64,000 nucleotides of DNA from Pseudophaeobacter arcticus DSM 23566 (GTDB taxonomy: Bacteria > Pseudomonadota > Alphaproteobacteria > Rhodobacterales > Rhodobacteraceae). The translations under genes were made by a program, and so were the position numbers. The stretch's first letter is position 1, and every line of letters starts with the position of its first letter. Shown in pieces: positions 1 through 10,557 of this stretch. The notes under the pieces were generated by a model that searched no databases, was not told where the DNA came from, and saw only the letters and a program-made list of their open reading frames with translations. The stretch covers positions 1,027,934-1,091,933 of the forward strand of contig NZ_KI421507.1 of assembly GCF_000473205.1 (NCBI RefSeq), in the 5' to 3' direction.

Positions 1-1
1 G

Positions 2-193
2 GGTGGCGATCCGGCCAGGACAATTTTGATTGGCGACAGTGACACTGACCGCAGTACCTCGGCCAATGCGGGGGTGCCGTCGGTGCTGGTTACCTTTGGT
101 CCTGCGGGCGGTGATATGGCGGCGCTGAACCCCGAGGCGCTGCTGGACCGCTACGAGGATCTGCCGGGGATCGTTGCCCGCTTGGTCGGCTGA
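2..193 (+). CDS. gph: Phosphoglycolate phosphatase, C-terminal part (partial)
   Basis: Only the last 63 codons lie in the window; the reading frame is open from base 2 to the TGA at 191-193. The fragment contains ILIGDSDTDRSTSANAGVP, the typical GDSxxD motif of HAD-superfamily phosphatases that binds Mg2+, followed by a VTFG strand as found in phosphoglycolate phosphatases. The enzyme would hydrolyse 2-phosphoglycolate. The N-terminal nucleophile motif is outside the window, so the assignment within the HAD family is by resemblance only. Confidence 0.72.
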   Translation, partial: GGDPARTILIGDSDTDRSTSANAGVPSVLVTFGPAGGDMAALNPEALLDRYEDLPGIVARLVG

Positions 194-273
194 TCCCCTG
201 CCACCGGGTTAGGGGCGCTGCATGTGGGATTGTTCCCCTTGACCCTCGGCGGGTGGCGGCTCACAAACGGGCC

Positions 274-1482
274 ATGAGCGAGAAATTCACCGGCAGCTTC
301 ACCCAGCAAGAAGCACTTCCCGAGGCGGCCATCGAGGCCGCTTTGAACGTCATGCGCCACGGGCGCCTGCATCGCTATAATGTCACTGACGGAGAGCTGG
401 GAGAAACGGCTCTGCTGGAGCAGGAGTTTGCGGCGCAGGTCGGGGCAAAATACTGCCTGGCCGTGGCCTCAGGGGGCTACGCCATGGCCACGGCCCTGCG
501 CGCCATTGGCGTGAAACAGGGCGATCGGGTGCTGACCAACGCCTTTACCCTGGCGCCGGTACCGGGATCCATTGCTGCCGTGGGCGCCGCGCCCGTCTTT
601 GTTGGGGTGACCGAGGAGCTGACCATTGATCTGGAGGATCTGGCGGCCAAGGCAGATCAGGCGCGCGTCCTGATGCTGAGCCATATGCGCGGTCATCTGT
701 GCGACATGGACCGCCTGATGCAGATCTGCGACGCTGCCGGTATCACCGTGATTGAAGATTGTGCCCATACCATGGGGGCGGCCTGGAACGGTGTCGCCTC
801 GGGGCGGGTGGGGGCCGTGGGCTGCTATTCCTGCCAAACCTATAAACATGTGAATTCCGGTGAAGGTGGCCTGTTGATCACCGACGATGCCGAGATCGCG
901 GCCCGCGCCATCATGCTCTCGGGCTCCTATATGCTTTATGAACGCCATCTGGCCGCGCCCGGTCCTGAGGTCTTTGAGCGGGTAAAATACGAGACGCCCA
1001 ATATCTCCGGCCGCATGGATAACCTGCGCGCCGCAATCCTGCGACCGCAGCTGGCTGATCTTGACCATCAGGTGGCGCGCTGGAATGCCCGCTACCAGGC
1101 GATTGAGGTGGGGCTGCGCGACACGCCGGGCCTGAGGCTGGTGGAACGGCCGCAGGCAGAGCGCTATGTTGGCTCGTCCTTTCAGTTTCTGCTGCTGGAC
1201 TGGAACGCAGAAAGCATCGCCGAAGTGATCAGGCGCTGTGCGCGGCGCGGCGTTGAACTCAAGTGGTTTGGCGGCGCAGAGCCTGCGGGCTTTACCTCGC
1301 GCTATGACAGCTGGCGCTATGCCGAGGCGCAAAGCCTGCCCAAAAGCGATCGCATCTTGGCGGGGATCGTGGATATGCGGGTGCCGCTGACCTTTAGCCT
1401 AGATGACTGCGCACAGATTGCGCGGATCATCCGGTCTGAGGTCGGGGCCGTCTATCAAGCGCAAGTTGGTGCTGCCAAGTAA
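274..1482 (+). CDS. DegT/DnrJ/EryC1/StrS-family PLP-dependent aminotransferase
   Basis: A 402-aa protein with the fold-type I aminotransferase layout of the DegT family. It has VASGGYAMATALRA near residue 70 (cofactor phosphate-binding loop), IEDCAHTMGA near 160 (Asp that contacts the pyridine nitrogen) and SCQTYKHVNSGEGG near 190, where Lys is the expected Schiff-base residue. The family usually aminates keto-sugars for surface glycans or antibiotics. No sugar-nucleotide genes are adjacent, so the substrate is unknown. The in-frame GTG at 253 is an alternative start; I prefer the ATG at 274 because MSEKFTGSF is a more usual N-terminus, though neither has a strong ribosome site. Confidence 0.85.
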   Translation: MSEKFTGSFTQQEALPEAAIEAALNVMRHGRLHRYNVTDGELGETALLEQEFAAQVGAKYCLAVASGGYAMATALRAIGVKQGDRVLTNAFTLAPVPGSIAAVGAAPVFVGVTEELTIDLEDLAAKADQARVLMLSHMRGHLCDMDRLMQICDAAGITVIEDCAHTMGAAWNGVASGRVGAVGCYSCQTYKHVNSGEGGLLITDDAEIAARAIMLSGSYMLYERHLAAPGPEVFERVKYETPNISGRMDNLRAAILRPQLADLDHQVARWNARYQAIEVGLRDTPGLRLVERPQAERYVGSSFQFLLLDWNAESIAEVIRRCARRGVELKWFGGAEPAGFTSRYDSWRYAEAQSLPKSDRILAGIVDMRVPLTFSLDDCAQIARIIRSEVGAVYQAQVGAAK

Positions 1483-1918
1483 GTGCTGCCGGATAGGTGC
1501 TGGGCACGTCCGCACTTCTAACCTGCCATCATTGTTGACCGGGCGGGATCAACCGTCATGGAGCGGGTGTTGCGCAGACGCGCATTGATACCGCTCCCCC
1601 GATGTTGGCTCAGCGCGGTGCCCCGGTAGATGATATCCTGCTGTCGTTTCAGAAACGGGCCGCGCTCCATGGCTCTCTTGCAAATGTGTTGACCTTTGGG
1701 GGCAGGTCGCCGCCGTTTTTCGCAATACCCATATCCCATATCCCATATCTCTTTTGTCGCAGCTGCATCTGGCGTGCGGCTTTGCGCTTTGGCTGTGGTG
1801 TCTTGTCCAGTGAGACAAAGACCGGAGGGCGGGGGATTGACCCGAATCGAGATTTGCGGCTAATAAATGAACAGGTGTTCAGATAATGTGACAGATAGCT
1901 TGATAAAGGGAGCGGGCA
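1483..1918. other. Intergenic region upstream of ivd
   Basis: 436 bases without a credible gene. It holds an imperfect hairpin at 1560-1597 (outer arms GGAGCGG/CCGCTCC, inner arms TGCGC/GCGCA) with no T-tract, a short tandem repeat of ATATCCC (three copies around 1729-1748), and near ivd a perfect operator-like inverted repeat listed separately. A ribosome site AAGGGAG at 1906-1912 precedes the ivd start. Open frames here lack homology-like features. Confidence 0.6.
1868..1881. promoter_or_regulatory. Perfect inverted repeat TGAACA-GG-TGTTCA upstream of ivd
   Basis: Six-base arms with a 2-base spacer, 38 bases before the ivd start codon. The size and position fit a dimeric repressor site, for instance a TetR-family regulator of acyl-CoA catabolism. 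Which regulator binds it cannot be read from this window; no regulator gene is adjacent. Confidence 0.5.
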
Positions 1919-3079
1919 ATGTTCAATGCAAGCATGCAATTCGATCTTGGGGATGAGGTAAATGCACTGCGTGACATGGTGCATCGCTGGGCGCAGGATC
2001 GTGTCAAACCGATGGCGCAGGATATCGACCAGAAGAACGAATTCCCAGCAGAGCTTTGGACCGAAATGGGTGAGCTTGGCTTGTTGGGCATCACCGTGCC
2101 GGAAGAGTTCGGCGGTGCGGGTATGTCCTACCTGGCCCATACGGTAGCGGTTGAGGAAGTCGCGCGGGCCAGTGCCTCGGTGTCGCTGTCTTATGGCGCC
2201 CATTCCAACCTCTGCGTCAATCAGATCAAGCTGAACGCCACGGATGAGCAGAAAAAGAAATACCTGCCGGGTCTGGTCTCTGGTCAGCATGTCGGCGCGC
2301 TGGCGATGTCCGAAGCAGGCGCAGGGTCTGATGTTGTCTCGATGTCGTTGCGGGCGGAAAAGCGCAATGATCACTACCGTCTGAACGGCAATAAATACTG
2401 GATCACCAATGGCCCGGACGCCGACACGCTGGTGGTCTATGCCAAGACCGACCCGGATGCGGGCTCCAAGGGCATTACCGCCTTTATCATCGAAAAGGAT
2501 TTCAAAGGCTTCTCCACCTCGCCGCATTTTGACAAGCTGGGGATGCGGGGCTCCAACACCGCCGAGCTGATCTTTGACGACTGCGAAGTGCCCTTTGAAA
2601 ACGTGCTGGGCGAAGAGGGCCGGGGCGTCAAGGTCTTGATGTCTGGTCTGGACTATGAACGCGTGGTTCTGGCGGGTATCGGCACCGGCATCATGGCCGC
2701 CTGTATGGATGAGATGATGCCCTACCTGGCAGAGCGCAAACAGTTTGGTCAGCCCATTGGGAACTTCCAGCTGATGCAGGCCAAGATCGCCGATATGTAC
2801 ACCGCGATGAATTCGGCCCGTGCCTATATCTACGAGGTCGCCAAGGCCTGCGACAAGGGCACCGTGACCCGCCAGGACGCGGCCGCCTGCTGCCTTTATG
2901 CTTCCGAGCAGGCCATGGTGCAGGCGCATCAGGCGGTGCAGGCGCTGGGCGGGGCAGGCTATCTCTCTGACAATCCTGTGGGCCGGATCTTCCGCGATGC
3001 CAAGCTGATGGAAATTGGTGCAGGCACCTCTGAAATCCGCCGCATGCTGATTGGCCGCGAACTGATGGGCACCATGTAA
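1919..3079 (+). CDS. ivd: Isovaleryl-CoA dehydrogenase
   Basis: A 386-aa FAD flavoenzyme of the acyl-CoA dehydrogenase family that oxidises isovaleryl-CoA to 3-methylcrotonyl-CoA in leucine breakdown, passing electrons to ETF. Family signatures are [12 protein letters not shown] near residue 127 and the C-terminal [20 protein letters not shown]. Two features point to the isovaleryl type: a Glu at 247 in [11 protein letters not shown], the position of the catalytic base in isovaleryl-CoA dehydrogenases, and Ala rather than Glu in the late motif [11 protein letters not shown], where most other acyl-CoA dehydrogenases carry the base. The neighbouring genes encode the following pathway steps. It is the only gene of the route placed before the ompW interruption. 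Confidence 0.95.
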   Translation: MFNASMQFDLGDEVNALRDMVHRWAQDRVKPMAQDIDQKNEFPAELWTEMGELGLLGITVPEEFGGAGMSYLAHTVAVEEVARASASVSLSYGAHSNLCVNQIKLNATDEQKKKYLPGLVSGQHVGALAMSEAGAGSDVVSMSLRAEKRNDHYRLNGNKYWITNGPDADTLVVYAKTDPDAGSKGITAFIIEKDFKGFSTSPHFDKLGMRGSNTAELIFDDCEVPFENVLGEEGRGVKVLMSGLDYERVVLAGIGTGIMAACMDEMMPYLAERKQFGQPIGNFQLMQAKIADMYTAMNSARAYIYEVAKACDKGTVTRQDAAACCLYASEQAMVQAHQAVQALGGAGYLSDNPVGRIFRDAKLMEIGAGTSEIRRMLIGRELMGTM

Positions 3080-3086
3080 GCCAAAC

Positions 3087-3126
3087 AAAAACCCCACCTG
3101 TCCGAGGGAGGCCAGGTGGGGTTTTG
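3087..3126. terminator. Bidirectional rho-independent terminator between ivd and ompW
   Basis: Arms CCCCACCTG (3092-3100) and CAGGTGGGG (3113-3121) form a 9-bp stem with a 12-base loop, flanked by A-rich sequence on the left and TTTT on the right. It can therefore act on both strands, which suits the convergent ivd and ompW genes. Confidence 0.85.
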
Positions 3127-3180
3127 CAAAACGGGTTGGCAGGCCCGCGGGGGCCCGCCGAGAGATATCAGATCAAAGGA

Positions 3181-3783
3181 TCAGAACCTGTGAACGTAGC
3201 TGACACCAATGGTGACCGGATCGATTTCGGCCTTGCCGATCGAGGCGCCGTTCAGGAATGCATCGGACTCGATGTCCATGTAGCGCACGTTCAGGCGCAG
3301 AGCGCCATTGTCGGAAACCTGCCAATCGGCGCCGGCCTGCAGTGCAAAACCCCAGCTGTCCTTCAGTTCCAGCACACCAAGAGCGGACTGCTCTTCAAAG
3401 AAGGTGGTGTAGTTGATACCGGCCCCGACAAAGGGTTTGATCTTACCCTTGGTGGGGAAGTGGTAGTTGACCGACAGGGTGGGCGGCAGCTGTTTGGAGG
3501 TGCCGGCAAAGGCGCCACCGATGCTGATGTCGTGCTCAAACGGAGTGGCCGCCAGCAGTTCGATACCGATGTTGTCGCGGATGAAGTACTCTGCAGTCAA
3601 AGAGATCTGAGTGTCGTCGGTCAATGTTGCTGGGGCGCCAGCCAAGGTGCCGTTGTCGGACTTGGGGTTGACGTTGATGACACCAACACCAAAGGTCCAA
3701 TCGCCTTGCGATTGAGCAAAGGCGGGCGCAGCCAGAACAGTACAGGCTGTTGCCAAGGCCAGGATGGAAGCGGAGCGTTTCAT
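3181..3783 (-). CDS. ompW: OmpW-family outer membrane protein
   Basis: A 200-aa protein with a signal peptide (MKRSASILALATACTVLAAP, cleavage about AFA-QS) and the features of the OmpW 8-stranded barrel: start GDWTFGVGVINVNPKSD, a central LPPTLSVNYHF strand, KPFVGAGINYTTFF, and a C-terminal end in Phe (SYVHRF), the usual signal for BAM-dependent insertion. OmpW proteins form narrow channels for small hydrophobic molecules and are often induced at low oxygen. It is transcribed against the leucine genes and separates ivd from the rest. A candidate FNR box lies upstream. Confidence 0.93.
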   Translation of the reverse strand: MKRSASILALATACTVLAAPAFAQSQGDWTFGVGVINVNPKSDNGTLAGAPATLTDDTQISLTAEYFIRDNIGIELLAATPFEHDISIGGAFAGTSKQLPPTLSVNYHFPTKGKIKPFVGAGINYTTFFEEQSALGVLELKDSWGFALQAGADWQVSDNGALRLNVRYMDIESDAFLNGASIGKAEIDPVTIGVSYVHRF

Positions 3784-3844
3784 GGGGAGAGTCCCTTTTC
3801 TTATATTTGCTCCGTCTATCTGCGCTCAGAATCAACAACACGCT

Positions 3845-3858
3845 CTGATCTGGATCAA
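3845..3858 (-). promoter_or_regulatory. FNR/FnrL-type box upstream of ompW
   Basis: The sequence CTGAT-CTGG-ATCAA matches the FNR consensus TTGAT-N4-ATCAA at 9 of 10 positions. Its centre lies about 68 bases before the ompW start codon, which allows activation from a site near -41.5 with a short leader. It also lies 72 bases upstream of the divergent acyl-CoA synthetase start. FNR control of ompW is known in enterobacteria; here it is inferred from the site alone. Confidence 0.6.
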
Positions 3859-3898
3859 GGGGACGGTCGCTTTCCCTTTGAGAATGCAGGGAGAACCA

Positions 3899-3913
3899 GC
3901 ATAGCTGCTATGC
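3899..3913. promoter_or_regulatory. Inverted repeat GCATAG-CTG-CTATGC before the acyl-CoA synthetase gene
   Basis: Perfect 6-base arms with a 3-base spacer, 17 bases upstream of the start codon and just before a TATAGG sequence that could be a -10 element. It could be an operator overlapping the transcription start, or a small leader hairpin. It does not resemble the TGAACA palindrome before ivd. Confidence 0.35.
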
Positions 3914-3929
3914 ATTATAGGAATGCCGC

Positions 3930-5483
3930 ATGACGGAAAATGCTTTTGCACAGGCCGTAAATGGACTGGCCGTAGATGGATTGGCCGCGGATGGCTCTTG
4001 GCTTTTGCCGGACCAGTTGAACATGGCGGCACAGGCCATGGCGCATGAGCCTGAAACCCTGGCGCTGATTGATCTCACCGGGGCTGAGCGCCGTGACATC
4101 AATCACGGGGAACTGGCCGAGATGGTCGATGGGCTGGCGCGCTACCTGCTGACCCGCATCCAGCCCGGTGACCGGGTTGGCGTTTTGTTGAGCCAGTCAC
4201 CCTGGTGCGCCGCCGCGCATCTGGCCGTCTGGAAACTGGGCGCTATTTCGGTGCCGCTTTTCAAACTGTTCAAGCGCGACGCGCTGGCCTCGCGGGCCGG
4301 GGATGCCGGGGTTTCCTTTGTGCTGACAGATCCCGAAGGTGCGGGCCTGCTGGGGGATCTGGCCGAAGCGGTGATGGTGGATCAGGTTTCCCTGCCGGGA
4401 GAGGTGGTTCCCTTTGCGCAGACCAGTCCGGACACCCCGGCCATTTTGATTTATACCTCCGGTACCACTGGCAGCCCCAAAGGCGCGCTGCATGGGCATC
4501 GGGTGCTGACGGGGCATCTACCCGGTGTGGCGATCAGCCACGATCATTTGGGCCAGGCCAAAGATTGCCTTTGGACCCCGGCGGACTGGGCCTGGATTGG
4601 CGGGCTGTTTGACGTCTTGATGCCGGGGCTGGCCCTGGGCGTGCCGGTTGTGGCTGCCCGGCTTGACAAGTTCACCCCAGAGGCCTGCGCCGATCTGGTG
4701 CGGCGCGGAGAGGTGCGCAATGTGTTCTTTCCCCCCACAGCTTTGCGTATGTTGAAAGCGGCGGGGCAGGGGCTCGACGGCCTGCGCTCGGTTGCGTCGG
4801 GTGGAGAGCCCCTGGGCGCTGAGATGCTCGCTTGGGGCCAGTCGAGCTTTGGCGTGACCATCAATGAGTTCTACGGCCAGACCGAATGTAACATGGTGGC
4901 CTCCTCCTGTGGTGTCGACTACCCGCCGCGTCCCGGCTGCATCGGCAAGGCCGTGCCGGGGCATGAACTGGCGGTGATCGATTCTGAGGGCAAACCAACC
5001 AGCGCAGAAGGCGATGTCGCTGTGCGGCGCGGCTCTGCCTCGATGATGCTGGAATATTGGAACCGGCCCGATGAGACAGCCGCGAAGTTTCACGGCGACT
5101 GGCTGATCACGGGTGATCGCGGTATTTGGGAGGGCGACTTCCTGCGCTTTGTCGGCCGCGAAGATGACGTGATCACGTCTTCAGGCTATCGCATCGGCCC
5201 TGCCGAGATCGAAGACTGCCTGATGACCCACCCCAGCGTCGCCACCGTGGGCGTTGTCGGCAAGCCTGACCCGATGCGCACCGAGATCGTCAAGGCCTAT
5301 GTGGTGCTGAAAGATGGCGCCGAGGCCAGCGAAAAAGAACTGCAGGACTACGTGAAGCACCGCCTGGCCCATTATTCTTACCCTCGCGAGATCACATTTC
5401 TGGAGGCCCTGCCGATGACCGTGACCGGTAAGGTGATCCGCAAGGAGCTGAAAGCCCGCGCCGCGCAGGAGCTCACGTCGTGA
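3930..5483 (+). CDS. AMP-dependent acyl-CoA synthetase (acetyl/medium-chain type)
   Basis: A 517-aa adenylate-forming enzyme. It carries the P-loop-like motif IYTSGTTGSPKGALHGH near residue 172, NEFYGQTECN near 312, ITGDRG and the hinge Asp region near 390, GYRIGPAEIED near 420, and the C-terminal catalytic Lys in TVTGKVIRKEL. It activates a carboxylic acid via acyl-AMP to the CoA thioester. Being in the leucine locus, it may handle acetoacetate, isovalerate or another short acid; the sequence does not decide. The N-terminus contains a degenerate repeat (NGLAVDGLAADG) from short duplicated DNA. It overlaps the next gene by 4 bases. Confidence 0.88.
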   Translation: MTENAFAQAVNGLAVDGLAADGSWLLPDQLNMAAQAMAHEPETLALIDLTGAERRDINHGELAEMVDGLARYLLTRIQPGDRVGVLLSQSPWCAAAHLAVWKLGAISVPLFKLFKRDALASRAGDAGVSFVLTDPEGAGLLGDLAEAVMVDQVSLPGEVVPFAQTSPDTPAILIYTSGTTGSPKGALHGHRVLTGHLPGVAISHDHLGQAKDCLWTPADWAWIGGLFDVLMPGLALGVPVVAARLDKFTPEACADLVRRGEVRNVFFPPTALRMLKAAGQGLDGLRSVASGGEPLGAEMLAWGQSSFGVTINEFYGQTECNMVASSCGVDYPPRPGCIGKAVPGHELAVIDSEGKPTSAEGDVAVRRGSASMMLEYWNRPDETAAKFHGDWLITGDRGIWEGDFLRFVGREDDVITSSGYRIGPAEIEDCLMTHPSVATVGVVGKPDPMRTEIVKAYVVLKDGAEASEKELQDYVKHRLAHYSYPREITFLEALPMTVTGKVIRKELKARAAQELTS

Positions 5484-5929
5484 AGGTCGTTCAGAGCATC
5501 ACGGCTGCTTTCATCGCCTCCCTGGTGCTGCCTGCCCCAATGCTGCAGGCGCAGCCCGGGCAAGAGGCTATGTTTGACAGCCACGGCTATCTAACCGCTT
5601 GCAGCAGCCGGGTCTCAAAGGGGGCGATGTTGATTCCGATGCTTCGGCTCTGCGTGTCGAGCGCAATCAAGCTTTGCAACCTCAGCCTTGGCCCGCAGCG
5701 GCTGGGGGGCTGCATGGCCAGTACCGCCCTTTGGCTGGAACACGACAGCAAGCGCATCGCGCAGGAATACCCCAGTGCTCTGAATGAGCAGGAGGAACCA
5801 CAAATTGAATGTTCCGACCCTCAGGTCGTTGACCTGACTTCCACCCAGATCTGCGCCTTTCAAATGGCGTTGTTGAAATGGTTCAAACTCCGCGTGGTTG
5901 AACTCGACCAGAGACCCCGCACCAGGTGA
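5480..5929 (+). CDS. Small secreted Cys-containing protein, unknown function
   Basis: 149 aa starting at a GTG that overlaps the stop of the acyl-CoA synthetase gene by 4 bases (GTGA), a sign of translational coupling. Residues 1-25 look like a signal peptide ending in MLQAQ-PG. The mature part has six Cys residues (in [38 protein letters not shown]), which could form disulfides in the periplasm. I do not recognise the family. Its place between acs and mccB suggests co-transcription, not necessarily a role in leucine metabolism. Codon use is less regular than in neighbours, so some doubt remains that it is a conserved gene. Confidence 0.6.
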   Translation: MKVVQSITAAFIASLVLPAPMLQAQPGQEAMFDSHGYLTACSSRVSKGAMLIPMLRLCVSSAIKLCNLSLGPQRLGGCMASTALWLEHDSKRIAQEYPSALNEQEEPQIECSDPQVVDLTSTQICAFQMALLKWFKLRVVELDQRPRTR

Positions 5930-5942
5930 TAAGGACGCAGAC

Positions 5943-7547
5943 ATGAAACTCAAATCCAAGGCAATGCCTTCCTCCGAAGCCTTCAAGGCCAACCGTGCCG
6001 CGCATCTTGAGGCGCTGAGCCAGATCGCCGATGCGGCCGAAGCCGCCCGCCTGGGCGGCGGGGAGAAATCCCGGGCCCGCCATGAAAGCCGCGGCAAGAT
6101 GCTGCCACGGCGCCGGGTGGCAAACCTGCTGGATCCGGGCTCGCCCTTTCTGGAAATCGGTGCGACAGCGGCCCACAACATGTATGACAATGCAGCCCCT
6201 GCCGCAGGCGTGATCGCGGGTATTGGCCGGGTCCACGGCCAAGAGGTCATGGTGGTCTGCAATGACGCCACCGTAAAGGGCGGCACCTATTTCCCGATGA
6301 CGGTGAAGAAACATCTGCGGGCGCAGGAAATTGCCGAGGAAAACCGCCTTCCTTGTATCTACCTGGTGGACTCGGGCGGCGCCAACCTGCCGCAACAGGA
6401 TGAGGTCTTCCCGGACCGCGACCACTTTGGCCGCATCTTTTACAATCAGGCACGCATGTCCTCAAAGGGCATTCCGCAAATCGCCGTGGTCATGGGCTCC
6501 TGCACCGCCGGTGGCGCCTATGTGCCCGCGATGTCTGACGTGACCATTATCGTCAAGGAGCAGGGGACTATCTTTCTGGCCGGCCCGCCGCTGGTCAAGG
6601 CCGCCACCGGCGAGGTGGTCTCGGCTGAGGAACTCGGCGGCGGAGATGTGCATACGCGGCTCTCTGGCGTGGCGGATTACCTGGCCGAAGATGACGCCCA
6701 CGCCCTGGCCCTGGCGCGCCGCGCCGTGCAGTCGCTCAATATCATCAAACCGCAAACGGTGAACTGGGCCTCCCCCGAAGAGCCCGCCTATGACCCCGAA
6801 GAAATCCTTGGCGTGGTTCCTGGCGATCTGCGCACGCCCTACGATATCCGCGAAGTCATCGCGCGTCTGGTGGATGGCTCGCGCTTTGACGAGTTCAAAC
6901 CGCGCTACGGGGAAACTCTGGTGACCGGTTTTGCCCATGTCAAAGGCTGTCCTGTGGGGATCATCGCCAACAATGGCGTCTTGTTTTCCGAGGCGGCCCA
7001 GAAAGGCGCGCATTTTGTCGAGCTCTGCTCGCAGCGCAAAATCCCGCTGGTGTTCTTGCAAAACATCACCGGCTTCATGGTGGGGCGCAAATATGAAAAC
7101 GAAGGCATCGCCCGCCACGGTGCCAAGATGGTCACGGCCGTGGCCTCTACCAATGTGCCCAAGGTCACCATGCTGGTGGGCGGCTCCTTTGGCGCGGGCA
7201 ACTATGGCATGGCAGGTCGGGCCTATCAGCCCCGCTTCCTGTGGACCTGGCCCAATTCCCGCATCTCGGTGATGGGGGGCGAACAGGCTGCAGGCGTGTT
7301 GGCCACAGTAAAGCGCGACGCCATCGAACGGCAGGGCGGCAGCTGGTCGGCGTCAGACGAAGCCCAGTTCAAACAGCCCACCATTGATATGTTCGAAGAA
7401 CAAAGCCACCCGCTCTATGCCGCAGCACGGCTCTGGGACGATGGCATCATCGACCCGCGCAAAAGCCGCGATGTGTTGGCCCTGTCGCTGAGTGCCGCGC
7501 TCAATGCAGAAATCGATGAAACCCGCTTTGGCGTCTTCCGCATGTAA
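5943..7547 (+). CDS. mccB: Methylcrotonoyl-CoA carboxylase, carboxyltransferase (beta) subunit
   Basis: 534 aa, the usual length for this subunit. It transfers the carboxyl group from carboxybiotin to 3-methylcrotonyl-CoA, giving 3-methylglutaconyl-CoA. Seen are [14 protein letters not shown] in the N-terminal half, the oxyanion-type [10 protein letters not shown] near residue 200, and [16 protein letters not shown] near 417 in the second crotonase-like domain. The start at 5943 (MKLKSKAMP) follows AAGGA at 5931-5935. An upstream TTG at 5898 would add 15 residues but has no ribosome site. The biotin-carrying partner is the next gene. Confidence 0.95.
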   Translation: MKLKSKAMPSSEAFKANRAAHLEALSQIADAAEAARLGGGEKSRARHESRGKMLPRRRVANLLDPGSPFLEIGATAAHNMYDNAAPAAGVIAGIGRVHGQEVMVVCNDATVKGGTYFPMTVKKHLRAQEIAEENRLPCIYLVDSGGANLPQQDEVFPDRDHFGRIFYNQARMSSKGIPQIAVVMGSCTAGGAYVPAMSDVTIIVKEQGTIFLAGPPLVKAATGEVVSAEELGGGDVHTRLSGVADYLAEDDAHALALARRAVQSLNIIKPQTVNWASPEEPAYDPEEILGVVPGDLRTPYDIREVIARLVDGSRFDEFKPRYGETLVTGFAHVKGCPVGIIANNGVLFSEAAQKGAHFVELCSQRKIPLVFLQNITGFMVGRKYENEGIARHGAKMVTAVASTNVPKVTMLVGGSFGAGNYGMAGRAYQPRFLWTWPNSRISVMGGEQAAGVLATVKRDAIERQGGSWSASDEAQFKQPTIDMFEEQSHPLYAAARLWDDGIIDPRKSRDVLALSLSAALNAEIDETRFGVFRM

Positions 7548-7557
7548 ATACCTGTCA

Positions 7558-7600
7558 TTCATCTTGCCAAAAATACCTCGGGGGTCCGGGGGCAGAGCCC
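7558..7600 (+). repeat. Copy of a dispersed Rhodobacteraceae intergenic repeat
   Basis: The mccB-mccA gap contains TTCATCTTGCCAAAAATACC followed by a C/G-rich tail ending GGGGGCAGAGCCC. The same core with small differences occurs twice at 60.0 kb and in degraded reverse form at 9619-9646. The core plus a GGGGCAAAGCCCC-like end is a family of intergenic repeats I recognise from roseobacters. It here separates two genes that must be made together. Confidence 0.65.
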
Positions 7601-7633
7601 TCGGTCCGACGTTGCAGACAAAGGACCATCCCC

Positions 7634-9577
<1,944 letters not shown>

Positions 9578-9618
9578 GCCGCATCTGGTGGGGGCTGGGC
9601 GCTTTGGGGCGCGGTTTG

Positions 9619-9646
9619 GATTTTAGGTATTTAGGGTAAGATGAAG
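9619..9646 (-). repeat. Degraded reverse copy of the intergenic repeat, at the mvaB start
   Basis: GGTATTTAGGGTAAGATGAAGG resembles the reverse complement of the repeat core at 7558-7600. It supplies an ATG at 9641 and part of the AAGGAGG that I take as the ribosome site of the next gene. The match is partial, so it is a candidate remnant. Confidence 0.4.
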
Positions 9647-9658
9647 GAGGGGCGGGGC

Positions 9659-10516
9659 GTGCAACGGACTGTCGAGATTTTTGAGATGGGGCCGCGTGAC
9701 GGGCTGCAGAACGAAACGCGGGCCATTCCGGTGGCCGAGAAAATCGCTTTGGTGGATTGCCTGTCCAGGGCCGGGTTTCGCCGGATCGAGGTTGCCAGTT
9801 TTGTGTCCCCCAAATGGGTGCCACAGATGGCAGGCAGCGCCGAGGTTCTGGCCGGGATCAGCCGCGCGCCGGGGGTGTCTTATGCGGCGCTGACCCCAAA
9901 TATGCGCGGCTACACGGATGCGGTTGCGGCAGGGGCAGATGAGATTGCGGTGTTTGCCTCCGCCTCGGAAGGGTTTTCCCGTGCCAATATCAATGCCTCC
10001 ATTGCCGAGAGCATCGAGCGGTTCAAACCCATTCTGCAGGCCGCCGCTGCCATCAAACTACCGGTGCGGGGCTATGTCTCCTGCGTAACGGATTGCCCCT
10101 ATGACGGGGCCACGGATCCGGATCAGGTGGCACAGGTGGCAGAAACGCTGCATCAGCTTGGCTGCTACGAAGTGTCTTTGGGCGATACCATCGGACAGGG
10201 CACACCGGAAACGATCGGCAAAATGCTGTCAGCTGTCACCCAACGAGTGCCGGCCACCCAACTGGCTGGCCATTATCACGATACCGCCGGGCGGGCCCTG
10301 GAGAACATCGAGGCCTCGTTGGCGCAGGGGGTTCGGGTGTTTGATGCAGCGGTTGGTGGATTGGGTGGTTGTCCCTATGCGCCGGGGGCTGCCGGGAATG
10401 TCGCCACCGAGGCGGTGCAGGACCATCTGGTGGCGCTTGGCTATGAGACGGGACTGGATCGCGATGTCCTGGTTGTGGCGGCTGCGATGGCTCAGTCCAT
10501 GCGCAGCGACAGTTAA
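9659..10516 (+). CDS. mvaB: Hydroxymethylglutaryl-CoA lyase
   Basis: 285 aa; cleaves HMG-CoA to acetyl-CoA and acetoacetate, the last step of leucine breakdown. It is a TIM-barrel of the HMGL-like family: EMGPRDGLQNE at the start (metal and catalytic Arg-Asp), SLGDTIGQGTP near 175, HYHDT near 203 and the signature GGLGGCPYAPGAAGN near 240, whose Cys is the catalytic residue. An ATG at 9641 is in frame, but AAGGAGG at 9643-9649 lies inside that extension and is well spaced (9 bases) for the GTG at 9659, so I choose GTG. Confidence 0.94.
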   Translation: MQRTVEIFEMGPRDGLQNETRAIPVAEKIALVDCLSRAGFRRIEVASFVSPKWVPQMAGSAEVLAGISRAPGVSYAALTPNMRGYTDAVAAGADEIAVFASASEGFSRANINASIAESIERFKPILQAAAAIKLPVRGYVSCVTDCPYDGATDPDQVAQVAETLHQLGCYEVSLGDTIGQGTPETIGKMLSAVTQRVPATQLAGHYHDTAGRALENIEASLAQGVRVFDAAVGGLGGCPYAPGAAGNVATEAVQDHLVALGYETGLDRDVLVVAAAMAQSMRSDS

Positions 10517-10557
10517 ATGCAGGTCCAGCCGATGGGCGAGAAGGAGAGGGACTGAGA

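Noticed and set aside
469..1332. Long open frame antisense to the aminotransferase gene
   Set aside because: It mirrors the codon positions of a convincing gene in GC-rich DNA and has a His/Gln/Arg-rich sequence without domain features.
1560..1597. Terminator after the aminotransferase gene
   Set aside because: The hairpin is imperfect and no T-run follows on either strand.
1602..1886. Possible small gene in the region before ivd
   Set aside because: No ribosome site, no recognisable domain, and it would run through the operator-like palindrome.
1649..3097. 482-codon open frame antisense to ivd
   Set aside because: It covers a clear acyl-CoA dehydrogenase gene, and the translated sequence has the His/Arg-rich look of a shadow frame.
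3124..3933. Plus-strand open frame across ompW
   Set aside because: The minus-strand OmpW has a signal peptide and terminal Phe; the plus-strand frame has no such features.
9641..9658. ATG at 9641 as the mvaB start
   Set aside because: The strongest ribosome site lies after this ATG and is correctly spaced for the GTG at 9659.
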